Shown here: positions 17,290 through 26,755 of the stretch, piece after piece
Numbering within the stretch: position 1 is the first letter of the stretch
How the letters are laid out: each line of letters begins with the position of its first letter
Source of the DNA: Roseomonas sp.
Lineage (GTDB): Bacteria > Pseudomonadota > Alphaproteobacteria > Acetobacterales > Acetobacteraceae
Assembly: GCA_020249925.1 (NCBI GenBank)
Contig: JADCER010000012.1
Location: 248,001 to 312,000, forward strand
Length of the DNA stretch: 64,000 bases
Direction: 5' to 3'
Notes under the pieces: generated by a model
Seen by the model: the letters and a program-made list of their open reading frames with translations, nothing else
What the model was told of the DNA's origin: nothing
The model's database searches: none
Program-made: the position numbers and the translations under genes

Positions 17290-18506
17290 GCCGCGCCCCT
17301 CCAGACACCATCCGCTGCCACCAGGCGCCCCGCGTGGAACACCCGTTTGCGCGGCGGATGCGCGCCAATCGCATCCGGGATATTCTCAGCCGCGATGCTG
17401 AAGAAATGCGCCGGATTGCCGGGCGCGATGCCATATTCCGCAATACCCAGCGCCGCCGCGCCTTCCGATGACACCATGCTGAACAATTCCAGGATCAGCG
17501 GATCATGGCGCAAATCTTCCCGCCAGCCGATCACCGAAGCGCGTTCCAGCATATCGGCATTGCCATAGGGGCTCCAGGTATCGCGCACATCATCATTGCC
17601 GCAAAACACCCGCACACCGGCGCGACGCAGCAGCATGAGCGGCGGCATGGTCGCACTGCCCGCGCCATGCGTGACCAGCGCGACACCGCAGGATGCCATC
17701 ATCTCCGCCGCCGCCTTCTGTTTTGATTCCGCAATGCCACCCAGGCAGAACCCATGGCTGATCGTGGCCCGCCCTGCCATGCCATGCGCGCGCACACGGG
17801 CGCAGATTTCAAGCAGGCTGAACAGGCCAAGCTCACCGGGTTCATGCAAATGGATATCCACGCCAACGCCGCGCTTTTCCGCAATGGCGAAAATGCCATC
17901 CAATTGCCCGCGCGAGTCGCGATCCACCTCACAGGGGTCAATGCCGCCCACAAGCTCCGCCCCCGCGCCAATGGCGGCATCCAACAGATCCAGCATGGGC
18001 TTGCCGCCCGCGCGCATCACGCCCGCCTGGGGGAAGGCCACTATCTGCACGGTGGCGGCGCCTTGATGCGCCTCCCGCGCCGCCAGCACGCCTTCCAGCG
18101 CGGAAAGGCCAAAGGCGGGCGTGATATCGGCATGGGTGCGGATATGCGCCGTGCCATTGGCGACACAGCGGCGGATCAGCGCCCCGGCCCGTGCGGCCGT
18201 GTCCAGGGGCAGGGAAGGCAGCAGCTTCGCATCGGTCGCGATCCGGCTCATGCGGAAGGGCTCGGCGGCATGGGGCGTCCAGGGCAGGCCGAACAGGGTC
18301 TTATCCAGATGCATATGGCCATCCACCAGGCCCGGCAGCAGCAAATCCCCACCCAAATCCAGCACCTGCCCGGCTGGGGGCAGCGGCGCCTCGGCGGGCA
18401 GGATGGCCGCAATCCGCCCATCCTTCAGCGCCATACGCTGGCCAGGCGCCCCGCCATCCGCCAGGCGGAAATTCTGCAAAACCGTGTCATAGGGCGCTTC
18501 AGCCAT
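17286..18506 (-). CDS. Cytosine deaminase-like amidohydrolase
   Basis: 406-residue metal-dependent hydrolase of the CodA branch. Metal ligands are visible in GHMHLDKT (near 62-69), HTHADITP, HLHEPGE and SHGFCLG, and the terminal Asp in FCGNDDVRDTWSPYGNADML. These match Escherichia coli cytosine deaminase closely in order and spacing. It should deaminate or hydrolyse a cyclic amide or amidine such as a pyrimidine, in the cytoplasm. First gene of a leftward operon with the GMC oxidoreductase and the lipocalin-like protein. ATG 18506 was chosen because GGGGAGG is six bases upstream; in-frame ATGs at 18512 and 18590 lack this. Confidence 0.83.
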   Translation of the reverse strand: MAEAPYDTVLQNFRLADGGAPGQRMALKDGRIAAILPAEAPLPPAGQVLDLGGDLLLPGLVDGHMHLDKTLFGLPWTPHAAEPFRMSRIATDAKLLPSLPLDTAARAGALIRRCVANGTAHIRTHADITPAFGLSALEGVLAAREAHQGAATVQIVAFPQAGVMRAGGKPMLDLLDAAIGAGAELVGGIDPCEVDRDSRGQLDGIFAIAEKRGVGVDIHLHEPGELGLFSLLEICARVRAHGMAGRATISHGFCLGGIAESKQKAAAEMMASCGVALVTHGAGSATMPPLMLLRRAGVRVFCGNDDVRDTWSPYGNADMLERASVIGWREDLRHDPLILELFSMVSSEGAAALGIAEYGIAPGNPAHFFSIAAENIPDAIGAHPPRKRVFHAGRLVAADGVWRGAA

Positions 18507-18612
18507 GCCCATCCTCCCCTTCGGCGCGGCGGAGCCCACCGCGCCCGAGCCATTCCAGGGATGATGCGGGCCGGTTTCCGCCAGCGTCAATCGCTTTTGG
18601 CCCCGCTTATGG

Positions 18613-18642
18613 TTGACGGAATGCGCCTGCTCTCCCTATACG
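18613..18642 (+). promoter_or_regulatory. Candidate promoter of the rpmH-rnpA-yidD-yidC-engB block
   Basis: TTGACG at 18613-18618 and TATACG at 18637-18642 are separated by 18 bases (17 if CTATAC is used), close to the vegetative sigma-70 consensus. It points toward rpmH, whose start is about 90 bases downstream, and lies in the gap to the divergent deaminase-like gene. Confidence 0.5.
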
Positions 18643-18730
18643 AGCGCCATCCCGCCGGGGCGGCCAGCCAATGGCCCGCCGCCGGCGCTCTTTCTTTGCC
18701 TTATGGCTACGACCCCCTGGGAGAAGTATC

Positions 18731-18865
18731 GTGAAGCGTACCTATCAGCCCTCCAAGCTCGTCCGGAAGCGTCGCCATGGCTTTCGCTCCCGTCTTTCGA
18801 CCGTGGGCGGCCGCAAGGTGCTGGCCAATCGCCGCGCCAAGGGCCGCAAGCGTCTTTCCGCCTGA
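18731..18865 (+). CDS. rpmH: 50S ribosomal protein L34
   Basis: 44-residue, strongly basic protein with the universally conserved sequence [18 protein letters not shown] and [11 protein letters not shown] at the end. It binds 23S rRNA in the large subunit. The start is GTG at 18731, preceded by GGGAGAAG at the right distance; the upstream open frame is not L34-like. It heads the conserved rpmH-rnpA-yidD-yidC block, 25 bases before rnpA. Confidence 0.97.
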   Translation: MKRTYQPSKLVRKRRHGFRSRLSTVGGRKVLANRRAKGRKRLSA

Positions 18866-18890
18866 TCAGAGCCTCGCGCGGGGTGGCGTG

Positions 18891-19271
18891 ATGGAGCGGC
18901 TTGAACCCTGCGCCGCTTCGCTGCCGCCCGCGACACCCGGGCTCGCAAGGCTCAAGAAACGGCGGGAATTTCTGCGCGCCGCAGCGCGGGGCAAACGCGC
19001 CGCAAGGCCCGGGCTGGTGCTGCAGGCGCTTGCCGTGCCGGAACCCTCGCTCAGGCTTGGCTTCACCGTGACGAAGAAAATCGGCAATGCCGTGATCCGC
19101 AATCGCGCGCGTCGGCGCCTCAAGGAAGCTGCGCGGCTGACGCTCCCCGGCATGGCGCTTTCCGGCTGGGATCTGGTGCTGATCGGGCGTGATGCGACCG
19201 CCGAGCGCCCCTTTCCGCTGCTGATTGAGGATTTGCGCGCGGCACTCCGCCAAGCAGGTGTGGCGCCATGA
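18891..19271 (+). CDS. rnpA: Ribonuclease P protein component
   Basis: 126-residue basic protein that assists the RNase P RNA in removing tRNA 5' leaders. It shows the opening [17 protein letters not shown] (about 19-35), [27 protein letters not shown] (the RNR motif, about 54-80) and the closing [11 protein letters not shown]. Members are 110-130 residues, so this is full length. ATG 18891 is used; GTG 18888 directly before it is also possible. Its stop overlaps the yidD start (ATGA). Confidence 0.95.
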   Translation: MERLEPCAASLPPATPGLARLKKRREFLRAAARGKRAARPGLVLQALAVPEPSLRLGFTVTKKIGNAVIRNRARRRLKEAARLTLPGMALSGWDLVLIGRDATAERPFPLLIEDLRAALRQAGVAP

Positions 19272-19507
19272 GCCTGCCTGCCGTTGCGCTGAAGGGCTGT
19301 GTGCATGCCTATCGCTACACGCTGCGTGGCATCATCGGCAGCCATTGCCGCCATTACCCGACCTGCAGCGACTATGCGCTGGAAGCGCTCGAGACACATG
19401 GCGCCGCGCGCGGCACCTGGCTGACCACGCGGCGCATTCTGCGCTGCAACCCCTGGACCCCTGGCGGCTACGACCCCGTTCCCCGCCCCAAAAACACCAA
19501 AGGCTGA
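19268..19507 (+). CDS. yidD: Membrane protein insertion efficiency factor YidD
   Basis: 79-residue protein with the family's fixed core [19 protein letters not shown] and [18 protein letters not shown]. YidD is a small membrane-associated factor that improves insertion by YidC. The conserved Cys residues of PTCSDY and RCNPW are present. It overlaps rnpA by 4 bases and precedes yidC by 9 bases, the usual arrangement. Confidence 0.95.
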   Translation: MSLPAVALKGCVHAYRYTLRGIIGSHCRHYPTCSDYALEALETHGAARGTWLTTRRILRCNPWTPGGYDPVPRPKNTKG

Positions 19508-19516
19508 GCACCCGCC

Positions 19517-21301
19517 ATGGATCAGAAGCGTCTGTTCGCCGCGATTGCGATTTCAATCGGCATTCTGCTGCTGTTCGATGTTTACAAGCGCATGACCATG
19601 CCGCCGGAAGCGCCGGCCCCCATCACGCAGCAGGCCACGCCCGCCCCGGCCGTCCCTGCGCCGGCGGCCTCCGGCGCGCCCGTGCCGGCAACCCCGGTGC
19701 TGACCGCGCCAACACCGCAAGAACCCGCGCCTGCCGCGCGCGCGCCGGCGCGTCGCATCCCGATCGAAAGCGCAACCCTTTCCGGCAATCTCAATCTCCG
19801 CGGTGCGCGGCTCGATGATCTGGTGCTGCTGCGCTATCGCGAAACCACCGATCCTGGCTCGGCGCCCGTGCGGCTTTTCGCGCCGCGCGATTCTGCCGCA
19901 CCCTATTTCGCACAATGGGGCTGGACGGCAGCCGATGGCCGCACCCGCGTGCCGGATGGTGAGACGGATTGGCAGATCAGTGGCGGGCCGCTCGCGCCCG
20001 GCAAGCCGGTCACGCTCACTTGGGATAATGGCCAGGGCCAGGTTTTCGAAATCCAGCTAAGTCTCGATGAGAATTACATGTTCTCCGCCGAACAGCGCAT
20101 GCGCAATACCAGCGGCGATACGGTCGCGGTGCTGCCCTGGGCGCGGGTGCGGCGCGAAGTGACGCCGAAGGTGGAAGGCTTCTTCATCCTGCATGAAGGC
20201 TTCACCGGCGTGATCGGTGGCCGCTTGAATGAGGTAACCTATTCCGACGCGAAGTCTGAGGCGCAGAAGCGGCGCGGCCCTGCCTTTGAACAGGAAGATG
20301 TCGGCGGCTGGGTTGGCATTACGGACAAGTATTGGCTCGCCGCATTGATGCCCGCCGCGCCGGATCAGCCGATGCGCGCGGCCTATCGCTTTGTCAGCGA
20401 AGGCCCCGGCACAGCCGGTGAGCGTTGGCAGGTGGATATCGCCGCCCCTGCCGCACAACAGATCGCCCCCGGTGCCACGGATGGTTTCAAAAGCCGCCTA
20501 TTTGCCGGCGCCAAGGAAGTGCATCTGCTGGATGATTACGCCGCACGCCTTGGCATCAGGGATTTCGACAAGGCGATTGATTTCGGCTGGTTCTACTTTC
20601 TGACCAAGCCCTTCTTCTACGCGCTGGATTGGCTATTCCAGCTTTTCGGCAATTTCGGCGTCGCCATTCTGGTCTTCACGCTTGCCATCAAGATCGTCTT
20701 CTTCCCGCTGGCCAATAAGGCCTATAAATCCATGGCGAAGATGAAGGTGCTTGCGCCCAAAATGGCCGAGCTCAAGGAACGCTACAAGGATGATCCGCAA
20801 AAGGCGCAGGTCGAAATGATGGCGCTTTACCGGAGTGAGAAGGTCAACCCTGCCTCCGGCTGCTTGCCGATCCTGATCCAGATCCCGGTGTTCTTCGCGC
20901 TCTATAAGGTGCTGTTCGTCACCATCGAAATGCGCCACCAGCCCTTCTTTGGCTGGATCAAGGATTTGTCTGCGCCTGATCCCACCAATCTGTTCAACCT
21001 GTTCGGCCTGCTGCCCTTTGATCCGGCGGCCTGGAGCACCTTCCTCCATATGCCGGCCTGGGCGCTGATCATGGGCCTGACCATGTGGGTGCAGCAGAAG
21101 CTGAACCCGCAGCCGCCCGATCCGATTCAGGCGAAGATTTTTGCCTGGATGCCCATCATCTTCACCTTCATGCTGGCGTCCTTCCCGGCGGGGCTGATTA
21201 TCTATTGGGCCTGGAACAATACGCTTTCCGTTGGCCAGCAATACTACATCATGCGCCATGAACGCGCGGCCAATCGCGCGGCCAAGGCGGGCGGCAAGTA
21301 G
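19517..21301 (+). CDS. yidC: Membrane protein insertase YidC
   Basis: 594-residue inner-membrane insertase. The N-terminal anchor helix (7-25) is followed by a Pro/Ala-rich linker (about 30-85), the large periplasmic P1 beta-domain (about 90-350), and the conserved five-helix core beginning FGWFYFLTKPFFYALDWLF near 356. The cytoplasmic loop PKMAELKERYKDDPQKAQVEMMALYR and the cavity Arg region are intact, as is MWVQQKLNPQPPDPIQAKIF near 530. It inserts and folds membrane proteins alone or with SecYEG. Length is normal for alphaproteobacteria. Confidence 0.97.
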   Translation: MDQKRLFAAIAISIGILLLFDVYKRMTMPPEAPAPITQQATPAPAVPAPAASGAPVPATPVLTAPTPQEPAPAARAPARRIPIESATLSGNLNLRGARLDDLVLLRYRETTDPGSAPVRLFAPRDSAAPYFAQWGWTAADGRTRVPDGETDWQISGGPLAPGKPVTLTWDNGQGQVFEIQLSLDENYMFSAEQRMRNTSGDTVAVLPWARVRREVTPKVEGFFILHEGFTGVIGGRLNEVTYSDAKSEAQKRRGPAFEQEDVGGWVGITDKYWLAALMPAAPDQPMRAAYRFVSEGPGTAGERWQVDIAAPAAQQIAPGATDGFKSRLFAGAKEVHLLDDYAARLGIRDFDKAIDFGWFYFLTKPFFYALDWLFQLFGNFGVAILVFTLAIKIVFFPLANKAYKSMAKMKVLAPKMAELKERYKDDPQKAQVEMMALYRSEKVNPASGCLPILIQIPVFFALYKVLFVTIEMRHQPFFGWIKDLSAPDPTNLFNLFGLLPFDPAAWSTFLHMPAWALIMGLTMWVQQKLNPQPPDPIQAKIFAWMPIIFTFMLASFPAGLIIYWAWNNTLSVGQQYYIMRHERAANRAAKAGGK

Positions 21302-21329
21302 GCGTGGTGCCGCTTGCCAGGTTCGCGTG

Positions 21330-21992
21330 ATGAGTGGCTTGGCCGAGGCTACGACTGAAGAAGCGCGCGCTGCCCTGCTGGAAGCGGGGCGGCTGCTTTT
21401 TGCGCGGCCTTGTGATTTCTACTTCGGCGCCCAAAAACTTGAACAAGTGCCACCGCCTGGCCTGCCAGAGATTGCCTTTTGCGGGCGGTCGAATGTCGGC
21501 AAATCATCCCTGCTGAATGCGCTGACGGGGCGCAATGCGCTGGCACGTGTTTCCAATACGCCGGGGCGCACGCGGCAGCTCAATTTCTTCAATTTGGGTG
21601 ATCGGTTGGCGCTCGTGGATATGCCGGGCTATGGCTATGCCAAGGCATCCAAGGAATTGCAGGCCGATTGGCAGGGCATGATGTTCGAATACCTGCGCGG
21701 CCGGCCTAATCTGGGCCGCGTGCTGCTGCTGATGGATGCGCGGATTGAAACCAAATCCGCTGACCTTGCCGCGATGAAGCTGCTGGATGACGCCGCCGTC
21801 GCGTTTCAGATCGTGCTGACCAAGGCCGATGACGTGCCGCCCGCCCAATTGGCCAAGCGCCTGGCCGAGGTTGAGGCGCTCGCCCGGCGCCATACCGCAG
21901 GGCACCCGGTGGTCATGGTCACCAGCAGCGAAACCGGGCAGGGCATTCCCGAATTGCGTGCCGAGCTCTCGGCCTTTGCCGCCCCCGGCTGA
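21330..21992 (+). CDS. engB: Ribosome biogenesis GTP-binding protein EngB (YsxC/YihA)
   Basis: 220-residue small GTPase that acts in assembly of the large ribosomal subunit. G1 GRSNVGKSS (about 52-60), G2 around [13 protein letters not shown]3 [11 protein letters not shown]4 TKADDV and G5 TSSETGQGI are all present. ATG 21330 follows yidC by 28 bases; the upstream frame overlaps yidC and is not EngB-like. In many related genomes argB comes next; here an ABC transporter does. Confidence 0.93.
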   Translation: MSGLAEATTEEARAALLEAGRLLFARPCDFYFGAQKLEQVPPPGLPEIAFCGRSNVGKSSLLNALTGRNALARVSNTPGRTRQLNFFNLGDRLALVDMPGYGYAKASKELQADWQGMMFEYLRGRPNLGRVLLLMDARIETKSADLAAMKLLDDAAVAFQIVLTKADDVPPAQLAKRLAEVEALARRHTAGHPVVMVTSSETGQGIPELRAELSAFAAPG

Positions 21993-22056
21993 TTTTTGTC
22001 CGCAAGACCGGTCAGGACACCGCGACAGGGGCGCCGAAAAAGGTTACAGGCGGTTC

Positions 22057-23574
22057 ATGCAGGCCACCCCCCCGCTTCTTGCCGCTGAGGGCATTACCAA
22101 GCGCTTCGGCGCGCTGGTGGCCAATAACGCCGTGGACCTGAAGGTCGCACCCGGCGAGATCCATGCGCTGCTTGGTGAAAATGGCGCGGGCAAATCCACG
22201 CTCGTCAAAATCATCTATGGCCTGCTGCGCCCGGATGCGGGGCGGCTTGTCTGGCGCGATGCGCCTGTTGCCGTGGAAAGCCCCCGCGCCGCCCGCGCGC
22301 TTGGCATTGGCATGGTGTTTCAGCATTTCTCGCTTTTTGAGGCGCTGACGGTGGCGGAGAACGTCGCCCTCGCGCTTGATGGCGCTGGTGCCTTGAATGA
22401 GATCGCCGAACGCCTGGCCGAGACCAGCCGCGCCTATGGCCTGCCGCTTGATCCCAGCCGCGAAGTCTGGCGGCTTTCCGTGGGTGAGCGCCAGCGCGTT
22501 GAGATCATGCGCTGCCTGATGCAGGACCCTCGCCTGCTGATCCTGGATGAACCCACCTCCGTATTGACACCCCAGGAAGCTGAGGGGCTTTTTGCGACGC
22601 TTGCCAGGCTGCGCGCTGAGGGGCGTTCGGTCCTTTATATCTCCCACAAATTGGAAGAAGTGCGCCGCATTTGCGAAGCCGCGACCATTTTGCGCGGCGG
22701 CCAGGTGGTGGCGCATTGCGACCCGCGCGCGGAAACCGCAGCGAGCCTCGCGCGCATGATGATGGGCGGTGATGTGGTGCCCATCCGCCATGATGTGATT
22801 GAAGCGCAAGGTCCGGTGCGGTTGGCGGTTTCCGCGCTGTCACTCCCGCCGCAGCATGCGCATGGTATTGCGCTTGACAGGATCAGCCTGGAACTCCGCG
22901 CCGGTGAGGTGCTGGGCATCGCTGGGGTTGCCGGTAATGGCCAGGATGAGCTTTTTGCAGCCCTCAGCGGCGAAGAATTGGCGCCGCATGATGCGGCGAT
23001 TGCGATGGATGGTATCGCGGTGGGCCGCGTAGGCATCAATGAACGTCGCCGGCGCGGGGCTGCCTTTGTGCCGGAAGAACGGCTTGGCCATGGTGCGGCA
23101 CCTGCCATGCGGCTCACGGAAAACGCGCTGCTCTCAGGCCATGCCACCAATGGTTTTTTGCGCCATGGCTTGGTGGATCGCGCCAAGCTGACTGACTTTG
23201 TGGGCAAGGTGGTACGCGCCTTTGATGTGCGCAAAGGCCCTGCCGATCCGGAAGCGCGCGCGCTATCGGGCGGCAATTTGCAGAAATTCGTCATTGGCCG
23301 CGAAATTGCCCGCAAGCCCGGCCTGCTGGTGGTGGCGCAGCCAAGCTGGGGCGTGGATGCCGGGGCGGCTTCCACCATTCGTCAGGCGCTGATGGATCTG
23401 GCGCGTGCGGGCAGTGCTGTTCTGGTGATCAGTCAGGATTTGGATGAATTGCTGGAAATCTCAGACCGCCTTTGCGTGATGTTCATGGGCCGGCTCTCGC
23501 CCGCCGTGCCAACCGCGGAAGCCACACGGGAATCGCTCGGCCTATTGATGGGCGGGGCGGGGATGGCGGCGTGA
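22057..23574 (+). CDS. Nucleoside/BMP-type ABC transporter, duplicated ATPase
   Basis: 505-residue cytoplasmic ATPase with two ABC domains, as in YufO/BmpA-system and ribose RbsA-like proteins. First domain: Walker [10 protein letters not shown] (40-48), signature [11 protein letters not shown], Walker [10 protein letters not shown]. Second domain (from about 250): Walker A degenerate (GVAGNGQDE), signature [14 protein letters not shown] intact, Walker [13 protein letters not shown] without the catalytic Glu. The asymmetric pattern is normal for the family: only one ATP site hydrolyses. It drives uptake with the two permeases and the binding protein that follow. Its stop overlaps the next start by one base. 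Confidence 0.9.
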   Translation: MQATPPLLAAEGITKRFGALVANNAVDLKVAPGEIHALLGENGAGKSTLVKIIYGLLRPDAGRLVWRDAPVAVESPRAARALGIGMVFQHFSLFEALTVAENVALALDGAGALNEIAERLAETSRAYGLPLDPSREVWRLSVGERQRVEIMRCLMQDPRLLILDEPTSVLTPQEAEGLFATLARLRAEGRSVLYISHKLEEVRRICEAATILRGGQVVAHCDPRAETAASLARMMMGGDVVPIRHDVIEAQGPVRLAVSALSLPPQHAHGIALDRISLELRAGEVLGIAGVAGNGQDELFAALSGEELAPHDAAIAMDGIAVGRVGINERRRRGAAFVPEERLGHGAAPAMRLTENALLSGHATNGFLRHGLVDRAKLTDFVGKVVRAFDVRKGPADPEARALSGGNLQKFVIGREIARKPGLLVVAQPSWGVDAGAASTIRQALMDLARAGSAVLVISQDLDELLEISDRLCVMFMGRLSPAVPTAEATRESLGLLMGGAGMAA

Positions 23575-24647
23575 TGCGTTTGGTCATGGAAAAGCGCAGC
23601 GAGACACCGATCAGCCTGATGCTGATCTCGCCCATGATTGCGGTGGCGCTGACCATGATATCGGCGGCCATCATGTTCGCGCTGCTGGGGAAGGACCCGG
23701 TGGCGGCGCTGCAAACCTATTTCCTTGATCCGCTCTCGGATTCCTGGGGTTTGCAGGAAGTGGCGGTCAAGGCGACGCCGCTTGTGCTCATCGCGGTTGG
23801 GCTTGCGGTTTGCTACCGCGCCAAGGTCTGGAATATCGGCGCCGAGGGGCAATTCCTGTTCGGCGCCATGGCGGGTGGTTATATCGCCATCATCACCCAT
23901 GGCAGCACGCAAGGCCCATGGCTTTTGCCGGTGATGCTGCTGGTGGGCGCCATGGCTGGTGCCTGTTTCGCGCTCATCCCGGCGCTGCTGCGCACCCGCT
24001 TCGGCGCCAATGAGATTCTCACCAGCCTCATGCTGGTTTATGTCGCGGAATTGCTGCTGGATTACCTGGTGCGCGGCCCCTGGCGCGACCCGGCTGGCTT
24101 CAACATGCCCAATAGCGTGGTGTTTGAGGCAGAAGCGACGCTACCGCTGCTGATGGCGGGCGGGCGGCTCAATATCGGCACGCCCATCATGATCGCCATT
24201 GTGCTTGGCTTCATGCTGCTGATGGGGCGCACGCTGAAGGGGTTTGAAATCCGCCTGGTGGGTGAAGCGCCACGCGCCGCGCGCTTTGCCGGGTTTTCCG
24301 AAACGCGTTTGATCATCACGGTTTTCATGATCTCGGGCGCGCTCGCGGGCCTTGCGGGCGTTTTGGAAGCCGCAGGCACGGTCAAGCAATTGCAGCCCGG
24401 CATTTCACCCGGCTATGGCTTCACCGCCATTATTGTTGCCTTCCTCGGGCGGCTTAATCCCATCGGGTGTCTATTCGCCGGCATCTTCATCGCCATCACC
24501 TTCATCGGTGGCGAGAATGCGCAAATCATGCTGCGCCTGCCTTTGGATGTGACACGCGTGCTGCAAGGGCTTTTGCTGTTCTTCGTGCTGGTCTGCGATA
24601 GCCTGCTTCTGTATCGCTTCCGCCTGCTGCGGGGTGCCGCCGCATGA
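23574..24647 (+). CDS. Nucleoside/BMP-type ABC transporter permease 1
   Basis: 357-residue inner-membrane permease of the BPD_transp_2 (branched-chain/ribose/nucleoside) fold with about 8-10 helices. The family's hallmark KVWNIGAEGQFLFGAMAGGYIAI is at about 83-105, and the cytoplasmic coupling loop FEIRLVGEAPRAARFAGFS near 224-242 would contact the ATPase. It corresponds to YufP. ATG 23574 overlaps the TGA of the ATPase gene; the longer upstream frame lies within that gene. Confidence 0.9.
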   Translation: MRLVMEKRSETPISLMLISPMIAVALTMISAAIMFALLGKDPVAALQTYFLDPLSDSWGLQEVAVKATPLVLIAVGLAVCYRAKVWNIGAEGQFLFGAMAGGYIAIITHGSTQGPWLLPVMLLVGAMAGACFALIPALLRTRFGANEILTSLMLVYVAELLLDYLVRGPWRDPAGFNMPNSVVFEAEATLPLLMAGGRLNIGTPIMIAIVLGFMLLMGRTLKGFEIRLVGEAPRAARFAGFSETRLIITVFMISGALAGLAGVLEAAGTVKQLQPGISPGYGFTAIIVAFLGRLNPIGCLFAGIFIAITFIGGENAQIMLRLPLDVTRVLQGLLLFFVLVCDSLLLYRFRLLRGAAA

Positions 24648-25561
24648 CCCTGTTCGAAGCCATCATCCTGACCATCATCACGGCTTCAACGCCGCTACTG
24701 ATTGCGGCGATTGGCGAATTGGTGGTGGAACGCGCCGGCGTGTTGAATCTGGGCGTTGAGGGCATGATGGTGATCGGCGCTGCCGCTGGTATTGCCGCCG
24801 CCATCGCCACTGGGTCTTCCAGTTTTGGCGTGCTGGTGGCCGTGCTGGCCGGCATGGCGCTGTCGCTGGTGTTTGCCGCCCTCGTCTTGGGGCTTGCGGC
24901 CAATCAGGTCGCGGCAGGGCTCGCTTTGGCCATTCTGGGGCTTGGGCTTTCGGGCGTGATCGGCGCGCCCTTTGTCGGCGTGCAGCGCGCGGGCATCGGC
25001 AAGATCGAAATCCCTTGGCTGTCCGATATTCCCTTCCTTGGCCCGCTGCTGTTCCGCCAGGACCCGTTTGTCTATGCCTCCATCGCCTTGGTGATCGGCG
25101 TCTGGTGGTTCCTGACCAAAAGCCGTGCGGGGTTGGTGCTGCGTGCGGTGGGTGAAAACCACGCGGCAGCGCATGCGCTGGGCTATCCGGTGCGGCGCAT
25201 CCGCCTGCTTGCCATCCTGTTCGGCGGCGGCTGCGCGGGGCTGGCGGGGGCCTATATGTCCTTGGTTCTGACACCCTTCTGGACCAGCGGCATGACCGCG
25301 GGGCGGGGGTGGATTGCGCTGGCCATCGTGGTTTTTGCCTCCTGGCTGCCCTTCAGGGCCATGGTCGGCGCCTATCTGTTTGGCGCGCTCACCATCCTGC
25401 AATTGCATGCGCAATCGGCCGGCGTGCCGCTGCCATCGCAGTTCCTGGCGGCCTTGCCCTATCTGATCACGATTCTGGTACTCGTGCTCATTATGCGGGC
25501 AAGGCGGGGCGGGGCTGCGGGGCCGGCCTCCCTCGGCGTGCCCTTCGTGCCCGATAGATAG
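24644..25561 (+). CDS. Nucleoside/BMP-type ABC transporter permease 2
   Basis: 305-residue partner permease corresponding to YufQ. It has the matching hallmark RAGVLNLGVEGMMVIGAAAGIAAA (about 29-52) and coupling loop GLVLRAVGENHAAAHALGYPVRRIR (about 163-187). About 8-9 membrane helices. Overlaps permease 1 by ATGA. Together with the ATPase and the BMP binding protein the transporter is complete. Confidence 0.9.
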   Translation: MTLFEAIILTIITASTPLLIAAIGELVVERAGVLNLGVEGMMVIGAAAGIAAAIATGSSSFGVLVAVLAGMALSLVFAALVLGLAANQVAAGLALAILGLGLSGVIGAPFVGVQRAGIGKIEIPWLSDIPFLGPLLFRQDPFVYASIALVIGVWWFLTKSRAGLVLRAVGENHAAAHALGYPVRRIRLLAILFGGGCAGLAGAYMSLVLTPFWTSGMTAGRGWIALAIVVFASWLPFRAMVGAYLFGALTILQLHAQSAGVPLPSQFLAALPYLITILVLVLIMRARRGGAAGPASLGVPFVPDR

Positions 25562-25619
25562 CCCCTTCCGTCTTGGTATTAAATTTGCTTAACCCAAACC
25601 GCTTTTCAGGGAGAGCTTC

Positions 25620-26696
25620 ATGAACATCACCCGTCGTCACCTTATGGCCGGTTCTGCCGGTCTTGCCGGCGCTGCGCTGGCTGGTCAGCAGGCCGAAGCG
25701 CAGTCGCGCCTTAGCGTCGGCGTCGTCCTGATCGGTCCGGTCGGCGATTTCGGCTGGTCGCATATGCACGACCAGGGCCGCCGCCGCATGGCCGAGGTGC
25801 TGGGCGACCGCATCACCGCCACCACGGTGGAATCCGTCGCACCACCCGATTTTGACCGCGTGGTGACCCAGCTGGTCCGCACCGGCCACCGGCTGATCTT
25901 CACCACCAGCTTTTCCTATTTCGCCCCGACGCAGCGCATGGCGCCGCAGCACCCGGGCGTGTTCTTTGAAAACGCGACCGGCCCGACAACGCTGCCGAAT
26001 ATGGCGATCTACAATGCCCGCTTCTACGAAGGCCGCTACATCCAGGGCGTGATCGCCGCGCGCAAGTCGCGTTCCAAGACCATCGGCTATGTCGCCACCT
26101 TCCCGGTGCCGGAAGTGATCAGCGCCATCAATACCGTCATGCGCGGTGCCTGGTCTGTGGACCCTTCCATGAAGGTGCGCGTTGTGTGGGTGAATGCCTG
26201 GTCGAACCCGGCGCGTGAGGCTGATGCCGCCCGCGCCCTGATTGACCAGGGCTGCGATGTGCTGTGCAGCCACACCGACGGCCCGGCGCCGCTGCAATTG
26301 GCGGAACAGCGCGGCATTTTCGGCTTTGGCCAGGCATCGGACATGACGCGCTTCGCCCCCCGCGCCCATCTGACCAGCAGCGTCAATAATTGGGGTGATT
26401 ATTATGCCGAACGTGCAAGGGCCGTGCTGGATGGCACCTGGCGCCCGACGGATACCTGGGGCGGGCTTGGCAGCGGTATGTTCCGCATGGCCCCCTTCAC
26501 CAATATGACGCCCGAGGAAGTGAGCGAGGCTACGCGCATCCGCGATGCCATCGCCGCCGGTACGCTGCATCCCTTTGAAGGCCCGATCACGCGCCAGGAT
26601 GGGACGGTGGTGATCCCGGCCGGCCGGCGCCTCACGGATGATGAAATCCGCGCGCAGAATTATTTCTATCAGGGCATTGATGTCGCGATGCCGTAA
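25620..26696 (+). CDS. BMP-family ABC substrate-binding protein
   Basis: 358-residue periplasmic binding protein of the basic membrane protein (BmpA/PnrA, Med) family, which binds nucleosides or related purine compounds. The N-terminus MNITRRHLMAG...AEA (1-27) is a signal peptide with a twin-arginine pair, so export could be by Tat. The mature part starts LSVGVVLIGPVGDFGWSHMHDQG, the typical first strand and ligand loop, and contains LIDQGCDVLCSHTDGP. Unlike many relatives it has no lipobox Cys. A strong terminator follows, so this closes the transporter operon. GGGAGAG precedes the ATG. Confidence 0.88.
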   Translation: MNITRRHLMAGSAGLAGAALAGQQAEAQSRLSVGVVLIGPVGDFGWSHMHDQGRRRMAEVLGDRITATTVESVAPPDFDRVVTQLVRTGHRLIFTTSFSYFAPTQRMAPQHPGVFFENATGPTTLPNMAIYNARFYEGRYIQGVIAARKSRSKTIGYVATFPVPEVISAINTVMRGAWSVDPSMKVRVVWVNAWSNPAREADAARALIDQGCDVLCSHTDGPAPLQLAEQRGIFGFGQASDMTRFAPRAHLTSSVNNWGDYYAERARAVLDGTWRPTDTWGGLGSGMFRMAPFTNMTPEEVSEATRIRDAIAAGTLHPFEGPITRQDGTVVIPAGRRLTDDEIRAQNYFYQGIDVAMP

Positions 26697-26723
26697 GGCG
26701 GTTCATCGCCGCTGAAACAATGG

Positions 26724-26755
26724 CCCCAGTGTGAGCAATCACACTGGGGTTTTTT
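26724..26755 (+). terminator. Intrinsic terminator of the nucleoside transporter operon
   Basis: CCCCAGTGTGA (26724-26734) and TCACACTGGGG (26739-26749) form a perfect 11-bp stem with a GCAA tetraloop, followed by six T at 26750-26755. The parC stop codon of the opposite strand begins at the last T. Confidence 0.93.

Noticed and set aside
18507-18730. Possible replication origin next to rpmH
   Set aside because: rpmH lies beside dnaA/oriC in some bacteria, but no DnaA-box cluster, AT-rich unwinding region or dnaA/dnaN gene is seen here.
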